DNA of 11,705 bases from Prevotellaceae bacterium (GTDB taxonomy: Bacteria; Bacteroidota; Bacteroidia; Bacteroidales; Bacteroidaceae): NCBI GenBank assembly GCA_021204715.1, contig JAJPYW010000051.1:1-11705 (forward strand), given 5' to 3'. The notes below the pieces were generated by a model. That model made no database searches. It worked only from the letters and a program-made list of their open reading frames with translations, and was not told the DNA's origin. The position numbers were made by a program, and so were the translations under genes. Of the stretch, positions 1-7,112 are shown piece after piece. The stretch's first letter is position 1. Each line of letters begins with the position of its first letter.

Positions 1-1322
1 CCGATGCGCACTTGCTTGAACGTGCCGTCTTCGTTCATGGGGATGGAGGCGTGGTAGAGCAGGTTGCTGTTGCTTACCAAGAACATGCTGCCGTAGGTGA
101 ACAGGCAGTGCATGTGCTTGGCCAATTTCTCGCTGTTCATGAACGAGGCGTGTATCTTGTCGACCAGCTCGCGCTCTTCCGGGGTGAGCCGGTAGGGATG
201 GGCCGGGTCGACGGTGGGGAACAGGGTGTCGCGCATGGGGTACTCTTTTCCGCCGCAGACGAACACGCCGCGCTTGTAGTCCACCAAGTGCAGGAGCTTG
301 CGTCCTTCCATGCCCAACTCGGGGCGGCGGTCGATGATTTCGGCTTCCAACTTGAACTGGATGATGGTGATGGCCTTGTGCATCTTGGCGATGAGGCGGA
401 TGGTCTTCTCGCTGTTGCCTTGTATGTCGTTGTAGTCTATCTTGGGCATGAACAGGGTGCACGGGTCGTCCTTGTAGGCTTCCATGGCGAAGGTGGCAAG
501 GGGAAGCAGGTTGATGCCGTAGCCGTCTTCCAAGGTGCCCAAGTTGGCGTAACGCATGGCCGTGCGGATGACGTTGGCTATGCAGGCGTCGTTGCCCGAG
601 GCCGCGCCTATCCACAGGATGTCGTGGTTGCCCCACTGGATGTCGAAGTTGTGGTAGTCGCACAGCGTGTCCATGATGATGTGCGCGCCCGGCCCGCGGT
701 CGTAGATGTCGCCCACGATGTGCAGCACCTCGATGGTGAGGCGTTGTATCAGGTTGCACATGGCGATGATGAAGTCGTCGGCGCGCTTGGTGGAGATGAT
801 GGCGCTGATGATGCCGTTGATGTAGGCTTCCTTGTTGGGGTCGACGCTCGATTCGTGCAGCAACTCGTGGATGATGTAGGAGAACTCGGGGGGCATGGCC
901 TTGCTCACCCTCGAACGGGTGTACTTGGAGGAGACGTTCTGGCATACTCTTACCAATTGGTTCAAGGTTATCAGGTACCAGTCTTCTAAATCGTCCTCGC
1001 GCTCCTTGACCAATTGCAGTTTCTCTTGGGGGTAGTATATCAAGGTACACAACTCCTTTTTCTCGCTTTCGCGCAACGTGTGCCCGAAGATTTCGTCTAC
1101 TTTCCGCTTCACCGCGCCCGAAGCGTTCTTCAATACGTGCTGGAAGGCCTCGTACTCGCCGTGGATGTCGGTCAAGAAGTGTTCCGTCCCTTTAGGCAGG
1201 TTCAGAATGGCTGTCAGGTTGATGATTTCCGTGCTTGCATCGGCAATGGTCGGAAAACTGCGCGACAACAACTGTAGATAACGCAAGTCGTTGACAATGC
1301 TTTCGGCTGTAATTGTTCCCAT
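1..1322 (-). CDS. fbp: Fructose-1,6-bisphosphatase class III, N-terminal part (cut by window edge)
   Basis: Reading the minus strand from an ATG at 1322-1320 gives an open frame of 440 residues that runs off the left edge without a stop. It begins MGTITAESIVNDLRYLQLL. Three metal-site motifs of the calcineurin-like phosphoesterase fold are visible: TDIHGE (about residues 51-56), GDIYDRG (204-210) and GNHD (231-234). This combination and arrangement is that of the class III FBPase of Bacteroidetes and Firmicutes, usually about 650 residues, so about one third of the protein lies outside. The enzyme hydrolyses fructose-1,6-bisphosphate to fructose-6-phosphate in cytosolic gluconeogenesis. A purine-rich AAGGA sits about 8 bases before the ATG. 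It follows the solute-binding-protein gene by 27 bp with no terminator or promoter seen between, so co-transcription is likely. The long plus-strand frames here are shadows. Confidence 0.93.
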   Translation of the reverse strand, partial: MGTITAESIVNDLRYLQLLSRSFPTIADASTEIINLTAILNLPKGTEHFLTDIHGEYEAFQHVLKNASGAVKRKVDEIFGHTLRESEKKELCTLIYYPQEKLQLVKEREDDLEDWYLITLNQLVRVCQNVSSKYTRSRVSKAMPPEFSYIIHELLHESSVDPNKEAYINGIISAIISTKRADDFIIAMCNLIQRLTIEVLHIVGDIYDRGPGAHIIMDTLCDYHNFDIQWGNHDILWIGAASGNDACIANVIRTAMRYANLGTLEDGYGINLLPLATFAMEAYKDDPCTLFMPKIDYNDIQGNSEKTIRLIAKMHKAITIIQFKLEAEIIDRRPELGMEGRKLLHLVDYKRGVFVCGGKEYPMRDTLFPTVDPAHPYRLTPEERELVDKIHASFMNSEKLAKHMHCLFTYGSMFLVSNSNLLYHASIPMNEDGTFKQVRI

Positions 1323-1349
1323 CTTTATATTCCTTCTTTACTGTGTTTA

Positions 1350-2180
1350 TTATCGTTTGTCATGGTTCTCGGTCCAGGCGGGGCGCTGCCGTCCCAACCA
1401 TGCGTCGAGGCTGTCGAGCAGCACCGGCGAGCGCTTGTCTACCGCCCATGCGTAGAACTGGGTGAAGCTGATGGCCGTGCTGATGTCTATGCCGGGCAGC
1501 GTGGCGGCCACCGAGCGGGCGATGTTCTCGTCGCACACCGCATAGTCAATGTCGCCGTGGGCCACGAGCGCGACAAGCTGTTCGGGCCCGTAACGCGCCA
1601 CTTCTTCCACATAGATGGTGTCGCCTATCTCTTCTTCCAAGTTGCGCAGGCGCAGCTTCACGGGCGAGTCTTTTACTACATGCAATGTCTTGCCGGCCAA
1701 GTCGAGCGAGCTGCTGATGTATGGGGTGCGCCGCTCTCTACCATCTGCCGCCGCTTCTTCATCTGCGGGGGCTTTGCGCTGCACCAACACTTGCCGGTTG
1801 AGCGTCACGGGCAGGGTGAACAGCAGGGAGTCTTTCATCTCGGTCACTACGGGCATGCCGTCGGCGATAAGGTCGTACTTGCCCTCGGCCAGCCCTTTCA
1901 AACGCTCGCCGAACTCCATCAGGGGCGTCACCTCCAACTGCAAGCCGTGCTCCCGGGCGAAAGCCTGCAACAAAGCATAATAGTATCCTCCTGCCGAGTC
2001 ACCGGCCGCGTGGAAGCCGAAGGAGTTGTACTCGGTCACGGCACGCAACACTCCTTCGCGGGCTATCTCCTTGTAGTCGCGGGCCTGCCCCTTGTCGCGC
2101 GCCGGGTGCCACACGTATGTGGCGGCTATGGCTGCCACCAATCCCAATGCCAAGTATTTCAACAATTTGGTCCGCTTCAT
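1350..2180 (-). CDS. Periplasmic solute-binding-type (SBP family 3) protein, orphan
   Basis: This 276-residue protein has a basic start (MKRTK) and one hydrophobic segment at about residues 7-24 that can act as a signal peptide or signal anchor. There is no lipobox Cys. The rest resembles the bilobed family 3 solute-binding fold: an early EGVLRAVTEYNSFGF strand, a central EFGERLKGLAEGKYDLIADG segment and a late HGDIDYAVCDENIA segment, patterns shared with amino-acid binding proteins and with the N-terminal domain of lytic transglycosylase MltF. The MltF catalytic domain is absent, and no ABC permease or ATPase lies nearby, so it is not an ordinary transporter component by context. It starts 22 bp after the porin stop and ends 27 bp before fbp, consistent with one transcript. 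The ligand cannot be told from sequence. The family assignment is from motif impression only. Confidence 0.75.
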   Translation of the reverse strand: MKRTKLLKYLALGLVAAIAATYVWHPARDKGQARDYKEIAREGVLRAVTEYNSFGFHAAGDSAGGYYYALLQAFAREHGLQLEVTPLMEFGERLKGLAEGKYDLIADGMPVVTEMKDSLLFTLPVTLNRQVLVQRKAPADEEAAADGRERRTPYISSSLDLAGKTLHVVKDSPVKLRLRNLEEEIGDTIYVEEVARYGPEQLVALVAHGDIDYAVCDENIARSVAATLPGIDISTAISFTQFYAWAVDKRSPVLLDSLDAWLGRQRPAWTENHDKR

Positions 2181-2202
2181 CTCTTTTCAATTATGCATGA
2201 CG

Positions 2203-4371
2203 TCAATCATAGAAGTTCCACGATATTCCTATCTTGAACAGACGGGGGTTGATGGGGTAGTGGGGGACCAAGAAGTAGTTGGGCTCGCCCATTCCTTGGT
2301 TTACATGGTACATCATCACGAAGATGCGCGTGTGCTTCAAGTGCACGTTGGCGTAGACGTTGACAATGGGGTAGCCTCCTATCTCCACCAAGTCGTCGTC
2401 GGGCTGCAGGCGGAACTGCTGGATGGCGGGTGTGTAGCCGGGCGCGTAATACTTCGTGAAATAGCGCACGTCGGCGCCAAGCTGCACCGTGAGCACCTTC
2501 TTGGCCACTTTGCCCAAAAGGTAAAGGTTGTGGTACAGCGAGAGCTGGGGCAAGGGAAGCACCCTCGCGTTGCTCGACTTCTGCCACACCACCTCGTTGT
2601 CCAAGTGCAACACGCCCAAGTGGAAATTCTGCCTCAAGATGGCCGAGAGCACTTGTATGTTGCCGCTCTCTTGCGTGGGGACGGAATTCTGGTTGAAATA
2701 GGTATAGTTCTTCACGTTCTCCACACCCGCTTGCAGGAACGTGCCCCAACGGGATATCTCCAATTCTCCCCACACGCGCGTGCGGAACTCCTTGTCCAAG
2801 TCATCGTTGTCCCAAGCGAAGTGGTTGGAGTGGTAATGGCGCATGTAGAAACTGGGGAGCGTGTTCTCCACCAATCCCTTGGCGCGCAGGCTCAACGTGT
2901 CTTTCCAGAAGTGGAAGTTCAAGTCTATCTGCCCGTTCACCCGGAACTGCCCGAGCGCCTTGCCCATGATGCCAAGCTCGCCGTCCACGTTGTAGTGCAG
3001 CGTCTGCCCTTGTCGTTTGGAAAGCTCGCCGCCCACATAGATTTCCTGCTCGGTGTAGGCCTTGCGCCGGTGGACGGCCGTGTCCATGTCCATAAGATAG
3101 TAGCGGCTGAATTTGTGCGAGATGTAGGCCGTCAGCCCCGACTTGGCATATTTGTTGAAGCCTTCCAACAAGGCTATGCCGAAGAGGTTCTTCACGCTTA
3201 TGGCCACCGTGGTGTCACGGCTGCCCGTATCGTCGAAATAGGTGTTGTCGTAATCGCCCGCGCTCTCCGATTTTGACGTGTACCGGTGGCGGGAACGCTC
3301 CACTTTCAAGGTATGGATGAAGCTGGTCACCGGCACGAACTCTTCCGTGACGATGGTATCCATCAGCACCGGGGGAATGGCTGTTGAGTCGAGGGAAGCC
3401 ACAGCCAAGCTGTCAGCCATTACCTTTCCTACATTTTCTTCATTCTTTCCTCCAATTTCCTCATTATTCCCTTCCTTTTCCTCTTCTTCCGGTTTGGGCG
3501 CGCTCTGCCGTTCTTTGATAGTGGTGGTGGTGCGCGTGAAGCCCACACGGTAACGGTGCGTCAGGTAGATGAAGAAGTCGTGGTTGCGGTTCGAGGTACC
3601 GTCAAGGTTCACCGGTATGGTGGTCGACTCGTAAGCCCGCTTGCCTTCGGCCATGTTTTCGGGACGGGTGATGTACTGGTCGTCCATGATACCGCCGTTC
3701 TCGTTCATCTTGAAGAAGTAATTGTTGTACATCACGTGCATCTGGTACCTTTCGCCGATGTAGCTGGCAAACAAGCCGGCGTTGAAATGAGCCGTCGCCG
3801 AGTTCTGGTAGTAACCGTGCCCGTAAAGGTAGTCGAACAAGAAGCCCACGGCCGTCTCCTTGCCGGCGTTGACCGAGAAGTAGGAACGGAAACGTTCCTC
3901 GCCGTTTATCTTGCTTCCCGCCTTGTAGTAAGTGAGGTTTGTATATGGCACGTTGCTGTTGGTGAACTTCATCTCGCCCGGCCGTTGGTAGAAGCTGGAT
4001 AAAGGCTCCAAGAAGATGGTGGGCTCCGGGTCGCGCCGCTCGAAGAACACGCGCGACAGGCGCGGGGAACCCAAGTTGGCCAAGTAGTTGTATTGCCCGG
4101 TCATGCCTTCCACCAAGTTCGTGTTCTGGAAATTAAAGCTGGCAGTGTCGGCGGGTATGAAGTTGCGTTCGCCTAACTTTTCCTCCAAGGTCCACATATA
4201 AAGCTTGGGGGCCGGGCTCTCCACATCATTGAAAAGGCTGTCCCTTAACTCATTTGGCCGTGTTGTCGGGTCAATCTGGTTGCCATTGGCGTCATAGAGC
4301 GTCTCTTGCGCCCCCGCCGTACCGATTATGACAAACAAGAATAGATATGTCCATACAATCCGTCGTCCCAT
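2203..4371 (-). CDS. Putative outer-membrane porin (Porin_10-type beta-barrel)
   Basis: The protein has 722 residues. The ATG at 4371-4369 is chosen because it gives a clean signal peptide (MGRRIVWTYLFLFVIIGTAGA, cleavage before QETLYD). The in-frame GTG nine bases earlier overlaps the promoter -7 element and cannot be in that transcript. After the signal come a plug-like N-terminal stretch and then many short alternating aromatic strands ending GISWNFYD, as expected for an outer-membrane beta-barrel. Overall character fits the Bacteroidetes 'putative porin' family, whose substrates are mostly unknown. Residues about 288-317 are a Lys/Glu/Asn-rich low-complexity insert (KPEEEEKEGNNEE and following), probably a surface loop or linker. 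It is the first gene of the porin, solute-binding protein, fbp series and lies directly downstream of the kor operon. The product class is fairly sure; the transported solute is unknown. Confidence 0.85.
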   Translation of the reverse strand: MGRRIVWTYLFLFVIIGTAGAQETLYDANGNQIDPTTRPNELRDSLFNDVESPAPKLYMWTLEEKLGERNFIPADTASFNFQNTNLVEGMTGQYNYLANLGSPRLSRVFFERRDPEPTIFLEPLSSFYQRPGEMKFTNSNVPYTNLTYYKAGSKINGEERFRSYFSVNAGKETAVGFLFDYLYGHGYYQNSATAHFNAGLFASYIGERYQMHVMYNNYFFKMNENGGIMDDQYITRPENMAEGKRAYESTTIPVNLDGTSNRNHDFFIYLTHRYRVGFTRTTTTIKERQSAPKPEEEEKEGNNEEIGGKNEENVGKVMADSLAVASLDSTAIPPVLMDTIVTEEFVPVTSFIHTLKVERSRHRYTSKSESAGDYDNTYFDDTGSRDTTVAISVKNLFGIALLEGFNKYAKSGLTAYISHKFSRYYLMDMDTAVHRRKAYTEQEIYVGGELSKRQGQTLHYNVDGELGIMGKALGQFRVNGQIDLNFHFWKDTLSLRAKGLVENTLPSFYMRHYHSNHFAWDNDDLDKEFRTRVWGELEISRWGTFLQAGVENVKNYTYFNQNSVPTQESGNIQVLSAILRQNFHLGVLHLDNEVVWQKSSNARVLPLPQLSLYHNLYLLGKVAKKVLTVQLGADVRYFTKYYAPGYTPAIQQFRLQPDDDLVEIGGYPIVNVYANVHLKHTRIFVMMYHVNQGMGEPNYFLVPHYPINPRLFKIGISWNFYD

Positions 4372-4379
4372 AACCGGCA

Positions 4380-4411
4380 CAAAGATACGACATTATACAG
4401 ACTTGTGCAAA
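4380..4411 (-). promoter_or_regulatory. Bacteroides-type promoter of the porin gene
   Basis: On the minus strand, TTTG (4411-4408) is followed by 20 bases and then TATCTTTG (4387-4380). This matches the Bacteroidetes primary sigma-factor consensus TTTG, 19-21 bases, TAnnTTTG at every defined position. Only 8 bases separate the end of the -7 element from the ATG at 4371, so transcription should start within a few bases of the start codon and the mRNA may be leaderless. The -33 element begins 12 bp after the korC stop, so the promoter fills the korC-porin gap. Confidence 0.8.
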
Positions 4412-4423
4412 TTTCCCGCGATG

Positions 4424-4972
4424 TCAAGACACTTCTTTAATCAACTCCATGCCGCGCATGATGGCCTCTTGGTTCATCGGTATCAAGTGGTGGTGGCGTT
4501 CCGGCAAAGTCTTCTTCAAGCCTTTGATGACGTTCTCCAACGTCACGATGGGCATAATCTTGAGCAGCCCGCCCAACACAATCATGTTGAAGGCTTTGGC
4601 GTTGTGCATTTCGTTGGCCGCGTCCATGGCGTCGATGCGGTAGATATGTATGTCCTTGCGTGTGGGCGGGTGTATGATGCCGTAACCGTCGAATACAAGC
4701 ACCCCGCCCGGCTTCACTTTCTGCTCGAACTTGTCGAGTGAGGGCTGGTTCAAGATGACGGCCGCGTCATACCGGCTCAATATGGGCGAGGAGATGCGCT
4801 CGTCGCCCACAATGACCGTCACGTTGGCCGTTCCGCCGCGTTGTTCGGGCCCGTAGGCAGGCATCCATGATACTTCCTTGCCCTCCATGAGCCCCGAGTA
4901 GGCCAATATTTTCCCCATTGACAGCACCCCTTGGCCGCCGAAGCCCGCTATGATGATTTCACTCTTTTGCAT
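4424..4972 (-). CDS. korC: 2-oxoacid:ferredoxin oxidoreductase, gamma subunit
   Basis: The product has 182 residues, the usual length for a free-standing gamma subunit. Family motifs are GFGGQG (residues 10-15), YGPEQRGG (40-47), NQPSLDKF (75-82) and NMIVLGGLL (129-137), typical of the pyruvate/ketoisovalerate oxidoreductase gamma domain, which helps form the CoA-binding region. It works with KorA, KorB and the ferredoxin-like KorD to convert a 2-oxoacid and CoA to the acyl-CoA, CO2 and reduced ferredoxin, or the reverse. It lies 37 bp after korB and is the last gene of the operon. No hairpin terminator follows; the porin promoter begins 12 bp downstream. Substrate is inferred as 2-oxoglutarate; branched-chain 2-oxoacids (Vor) remain possible. 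Confidence 0.93.
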   Translation of the reverse strand: MQKSEIIIAGFGGQGVLSMGKILAYSGLMEGKEVSWMPAYGPEQRGGTANVTVIVGDERISSPILSRYDAAVILNQPSLDKFEQKVKPGGVLVFDGYGIIHPPTRKDIHIYRIDAMDAANEMHNAKAFNMIVLGGLLKIMPIVTLENVIKGLKKTLPERHHHLIPMNQEAIMRGMELIKEVS

Positions 4973-5009
4973 GGTTCTATGTTGTTCTTTCGTTGACAGA
5001 GAAAAAAAC

Positions 5010-5771
5010 TTATTTATCCTTCAAGTCGCCCAGCGGATAAAAGGGGAACATGTGCTCTTCCATCCAGTGGTTCGCCTGTTCGGGCGTCATCTTCCAGCCC
5101 GCGCAGCAGGTGGACACAATCTCCACCAAGTTGCTGCCCTTGCCGGTCATGGAGTTCTCGAAGGCTTTGCGGATGGCCTTCTTGGCCCTGCGGATGGCCG
5201 CCACGGTGTGCACGCTTTGGCGCGTCACGTAGGCCGTGCCCTCCAAGGAGACGGCGATGTCGGCCATCTTCAAAGGATAACCGTGCAGGCGCACGTCGCG
5301 TCCGTAAGGACAGGTGGAAGTCTTCATGCCCACCAAGGTAGTGGGCGCCATCTGCCCGCCCGTCATGCCGTAAATGGCGTTGTTGATGAAGATGAGGGTG
5401 ATGTTCTCCCCGCGGTTCAAGGCGTGTATGGTCTCGGCCGTGCCTATGCAGGCCAAGTCGCCGTCGCCCTGATAAGTGAACACCAAACGGTCGGGCCAAA
5501 GGCGCTTGATGGCGGTGGCAACGGCGGGCGCCCTGCCATGGGCGGCCTCCTGCCAGTCGATGTCTATGTAGTTGTACATGAACACGGCACACCCCACAGG
5601 AGAGATGCCTATGGCTTTCTCCTCCATGCCCATCTCCTCGATGACTTCGGCCACCAACTTGTGCACCACGCCGTGGCTGCAACCGGGGCAGTAGTGCATG
5701 GGGTTGTCGTTCAAGAGCGCCGGCTTGCCGGCTACCAAGGTTCCTTGTTGTATAATTTCTTCTTTCGTCAT
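5010..5771 (-). CDS. korB: 2-oxoacid:ferredoxin oxidoreductase, beta (TPP-binding) subunit
   Basis: This 253-residue catalytic subunit binds thiamine pyrophosphate. The GDGD at residues 102-105, followed by NNAIYGMTGGQ at 130-140, is the TPP/Mg-binding signature. CPGC at 28-31, Cys61 and the Cys222-Cys223 pair are the likely ligands of the proximal [4Fe-4S] cluster, by analogy with pyruvate:ferredoxin oxidoreductase (inferred). The closing HWMEEHMFPFYPLGDL segment is typical of 2-oxoglutarate/2-oxoisovalerate-type beta subunits. A strong Shine-Dalgarno AAGGAG (5784-5779) lies 7 bases before the ATG and directly abuts the stop codon of the preceding 57-residue gene, suggesting translational coupling. 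It acts in the cytosol with KorA, KorC and KorD. Confidence 0.94.
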   Translation of the reverse strand: MTKEEIIQQGTLVAGKPALLNDNPMHYCPGCSHGVVHKLVAEVIEEMGMEEKAIGISPVGCAVFMYNYIDIDWQEAAHGRAPAVATAIKRLWPDRLVFTYQGDGDLACIGTAETIHALNRGENITLIFINNAIYGMTGGQMAPTTLVGMKTSTCPYGRDVRLHGYPLKMADIAVSLEGTAYVTRQSVHTVAAIRRAKKAIRKAFENSMTGKGSNLVEIVSTCCAGWKMTPEQANHWMEEHMFPFYPLGDLKDK

Positions 5772-5778
5772 GACATAT

Positions 5779-5784
5779 CTCCTT
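5779..5784 (-). promoter_or_regulatory. Shine-Dalgarno site for korB
   Basis: AAGGAG on the minus strand, 7 bases upstream of the korB ATG. It begins immediately after the TAA stop (5787-5785) of the small membrane-protein gene, so a ribosome terminating there sits on the korB initiation region. A canonical site is notable because many Bacteroidetes genes, including nfo and korC here, lack one. Confidence 0.7.
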
Positions 5785-5958
5785 TTATCGCATGGTGAAG
5801 CGTATGAAGAACTCCATCAACTTCACGAAAATGGCGGCGCCGCACACATAGATGAACAGTTTGAAATCCCCTTTTGCCGTGAAATAGATGACTACCGCCG
5901 CCACCGCAAGCACCAAGAAAAGGATGTTCAACACGCTTCTTATTTTATCGGTATTCAT
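5785..5958 (-). CDS. 57-residue two-helix membrane protein inside the kor operon
   Basis: Reading the minus strand from ATG at 5958-5956 to TAA at 5787-5785 gives MNTDKIRSVLNILFLVLAVA and on to FIRFTMR, 57 residues. There are two hydrophobic helices, about residues 9-26 and 34-51, joined by a short polar loop (TAKGDFK) and flanked by Lys/Arg. It has no signal-peptidase site and no recognised domain. Support that it is a real gene: a canonical Shine-Dalgarno AAGGAG (5973-5968) nine bases before the ATG; a stop codon abutting the korB Shine-Dalgarno; same strand as, and fully embedded between, korA and korB; and strongly membrane-like composition. Function is unknown. Possible roles are membrane docking of the oxidoreductase or a link to a membrane redox complex, both inference from position only. 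Confidence 0.82.
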   Translation of the reverse strand: MNTDKIRSVLNILFLVLAVAAVVIYFTAKGDFKLFIYVCGAAIFVKLMEFFIRFTMR

Positions 5959-5967
5959 TTGTCTTGT

Positions 5968-5973
5968 CTCCTT
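5968..5973 (-). promoter_or_regulatory. Shine-Dalgarno site for the 57-residue membrane protein
   Basis: AAGGAG on the minus strand with 9 bases before the ATG at 5958. It supports the start chosen for this short gene and its reality as a translated frame. Confidence 0.65.
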
Positions 5974-5979
5974 CCCGTC

Positions 5980-6010
5980 AATATATCTTTAAAGTGGCAA
6001 TAGATATATT
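5980..6010 (-). repeat. AT-rich inverted repeat between korA and the small membrane-protein gene
   Basis: AATATATCT (5980-5988) and AGATATATT (6002-6010) are perfect 9-bp inverted arms around a 13-base loop, in the 64-bp gap after the korA stop. The stem contains a single G-C pair, so it would be a weak RNA hairpin, and there is no U-tract suited to a terminator. It could be an mRNA processing site or chance in AT-rich intergenic DNA. Confidence 0.35.
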
Positions 6011-6022
6011 CCATAGTCGAGG

Positions 6023-7105
6023 TTACTTGCCGAACCGCTGTTTGAGCGCGGCGACAATTTCATCGGGGTCGGGCACGATGCCCCCCAAACGGCCGAAGTG
6101 CTCCACGGGCACCATTCCGTTCACGGCCAAGCGCACGTCTTCAATCATCTGTCCGGCATTCAGCTCGGTCACGAGGATGCCCTTCACCCGGGCGGCCAAT
6201 TCCACCAAAGCCTCTGTGGGGAAAGGCCACAAGGTAATGGGACGCAGGATGCCCACCTTGATACCCTCCTCGCGGGCCGTCTCCATGGCCTTCTGCCCGA
6301 TGCGGGCCATCGAGCCGAACGCCACGATGAGCAGCTCGGCATCTTCGCAGTCTATCTCTTGGAAACGAGCCTCTTTAGCTTCAATCTCCCTATACTTGGC
6401 CTGGAAACGCAAGTTGTTCTTCTCCATGGCCTCGGGCTGCATTTCAAGCGAGGTGATGATGTTGGGCTTGCGCCCGCGCGTCTTGCCCGTCGTGGCCCAT
6501 GGGCACTGGGCTATCACCTCTTCTTCGGTGCGGCGCGGACGGTAAGCAGGCAGCACCACCTTCTCCATCATCTGCCCGATTACACCGTCGGCAAGAATCA
6601 ATGCCGGGTTGCGGTATTTAAAGGCCAAGTCGAATCCAAGCCCCACGAAGTCGGCCATCTCCTGCACCGAAGCGGGGGCAAGTGTGATGAGCCGGTAGTC
6701 GCCGTGACCGCCGCCCTTGGTAGCTTGGAAGTAATCAGACTGGCTGGGCTGAATGGTGCCCAATCCGGGACCGCCACGCATAACGTTCACCACGAGGCCC
6801 GGCAACTCGCACCCGGCCAAGTAGGATATACCCTCTTGTTTGAGGCTCACGCCCGGACTGGACGAGGATGTCATCACTCTCTTGCCGCTTGCGGCACCTC
6901 CATACACCATGTTGATGGCGGCCAGCTCACTTTCAGCCTGCAGCACCACCATACCTGTTGTCTCCCATGGCTTCAACTCGGAGAGCGTCTCCAAGATTTC
7001 CGACTGGGGCGTGATGGGATAACCGAAGTAACCGTCCACGCCGTAGCGCACGGCTGCATGGGCGATGGCCTCGTTTCCCTTCATCAAAACAATCTCTTCT
7101 GCCAT
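6023..7105 (-). CDS. korA: 2-oxoacid:ferredoxin oxidoreductase, alpha subunit
   Basis: The product has 360 residues, typical of a free-standing alpha subunit without a fused gamma domain. Visible family segments are GYFGYPITPQSE (residues 25-36), QAESELAA (56-63), TSSSSPGVSLKQEGISYLAG (79-98) and VNVMRGGPGLGT (106-117), followed by QSDYFQATKGGGHGDYR. The C-terminal third (ILRPITLWPFPTEAL, FGRLGG) is the transketolase C-like domain. It forms the catalytic core with KorB. Homologues in Bacteroidales are often labelled VorB (3-methyl-2-oxobutanoate); 2-oxoglutarate is the alternative and, given anaerobic Bacteroidales metabolism, is the substrate I favour. Sequence alone does not decide. It starts only 7 bp after the ferredoxin gene, within one operon. 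Confidence 0.94.
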   Translation of the reverse strand: MAEEIVLMKGNEAIAHAAVRYGVDGYFGYPITPQSEILETLSELKPWETTGMVVLQAESELAAINMVYGGAASGKRVMTSSSSPGVSLKQEGISYLAGCELPGLVVNVMRGGPGLGTIQPSQSDYFQATKGGGHGDYRLITLAPASVQEMADFVGLGFDLAFKYRNPALILADGVIGQMMEKVVLPAYRPRRTEEEVIAQCPWATTGKTRGRKPNIITSLEMQPEAMEKNNLRFQAKYREIEAKEARFQEIDCEDAELLIVAFGSMARIGQKAMETAREEGIKVGILRPITLWPFPTEALVELAARVKGILVTELNAGQMIEDVRLAVNGMVPVEHFGRLGGIVPDPDEIVAALKQRFGK

Positions 7106-7112
7106 AAAGAAC

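Noticed and set aside
12..989. Long plus-strand open frame of 325 codons, with others to 1281
   Set aside because: It lies antisense to the class III FBPase frame, which has clear catalytic motifs. The Val/His/Gly-rich translation is typical of a shadow of GC-rich Bacteroidales codons.
2092..3276. Plus-strand open frame of 394 codons across the porin region
   Set aside because: Antisense to the porin and solute-binding-protein genes; no recognisable domain, and low-complexity Val/His-rich composition.
4372..4380. GTG start three codons upstream of the porin ATG
   Set aside because: The GTG overlaps the last base of the -7 promoter element, so the transcript from that promoter would not contain it; the ATG gives a better signal peptide.
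4973..5009. T-run just after the korB stop as a terminator
   Set aside because: Seven T follow the stop on the minus strand, but no stable stem precedes them and korC follows in the same operon.
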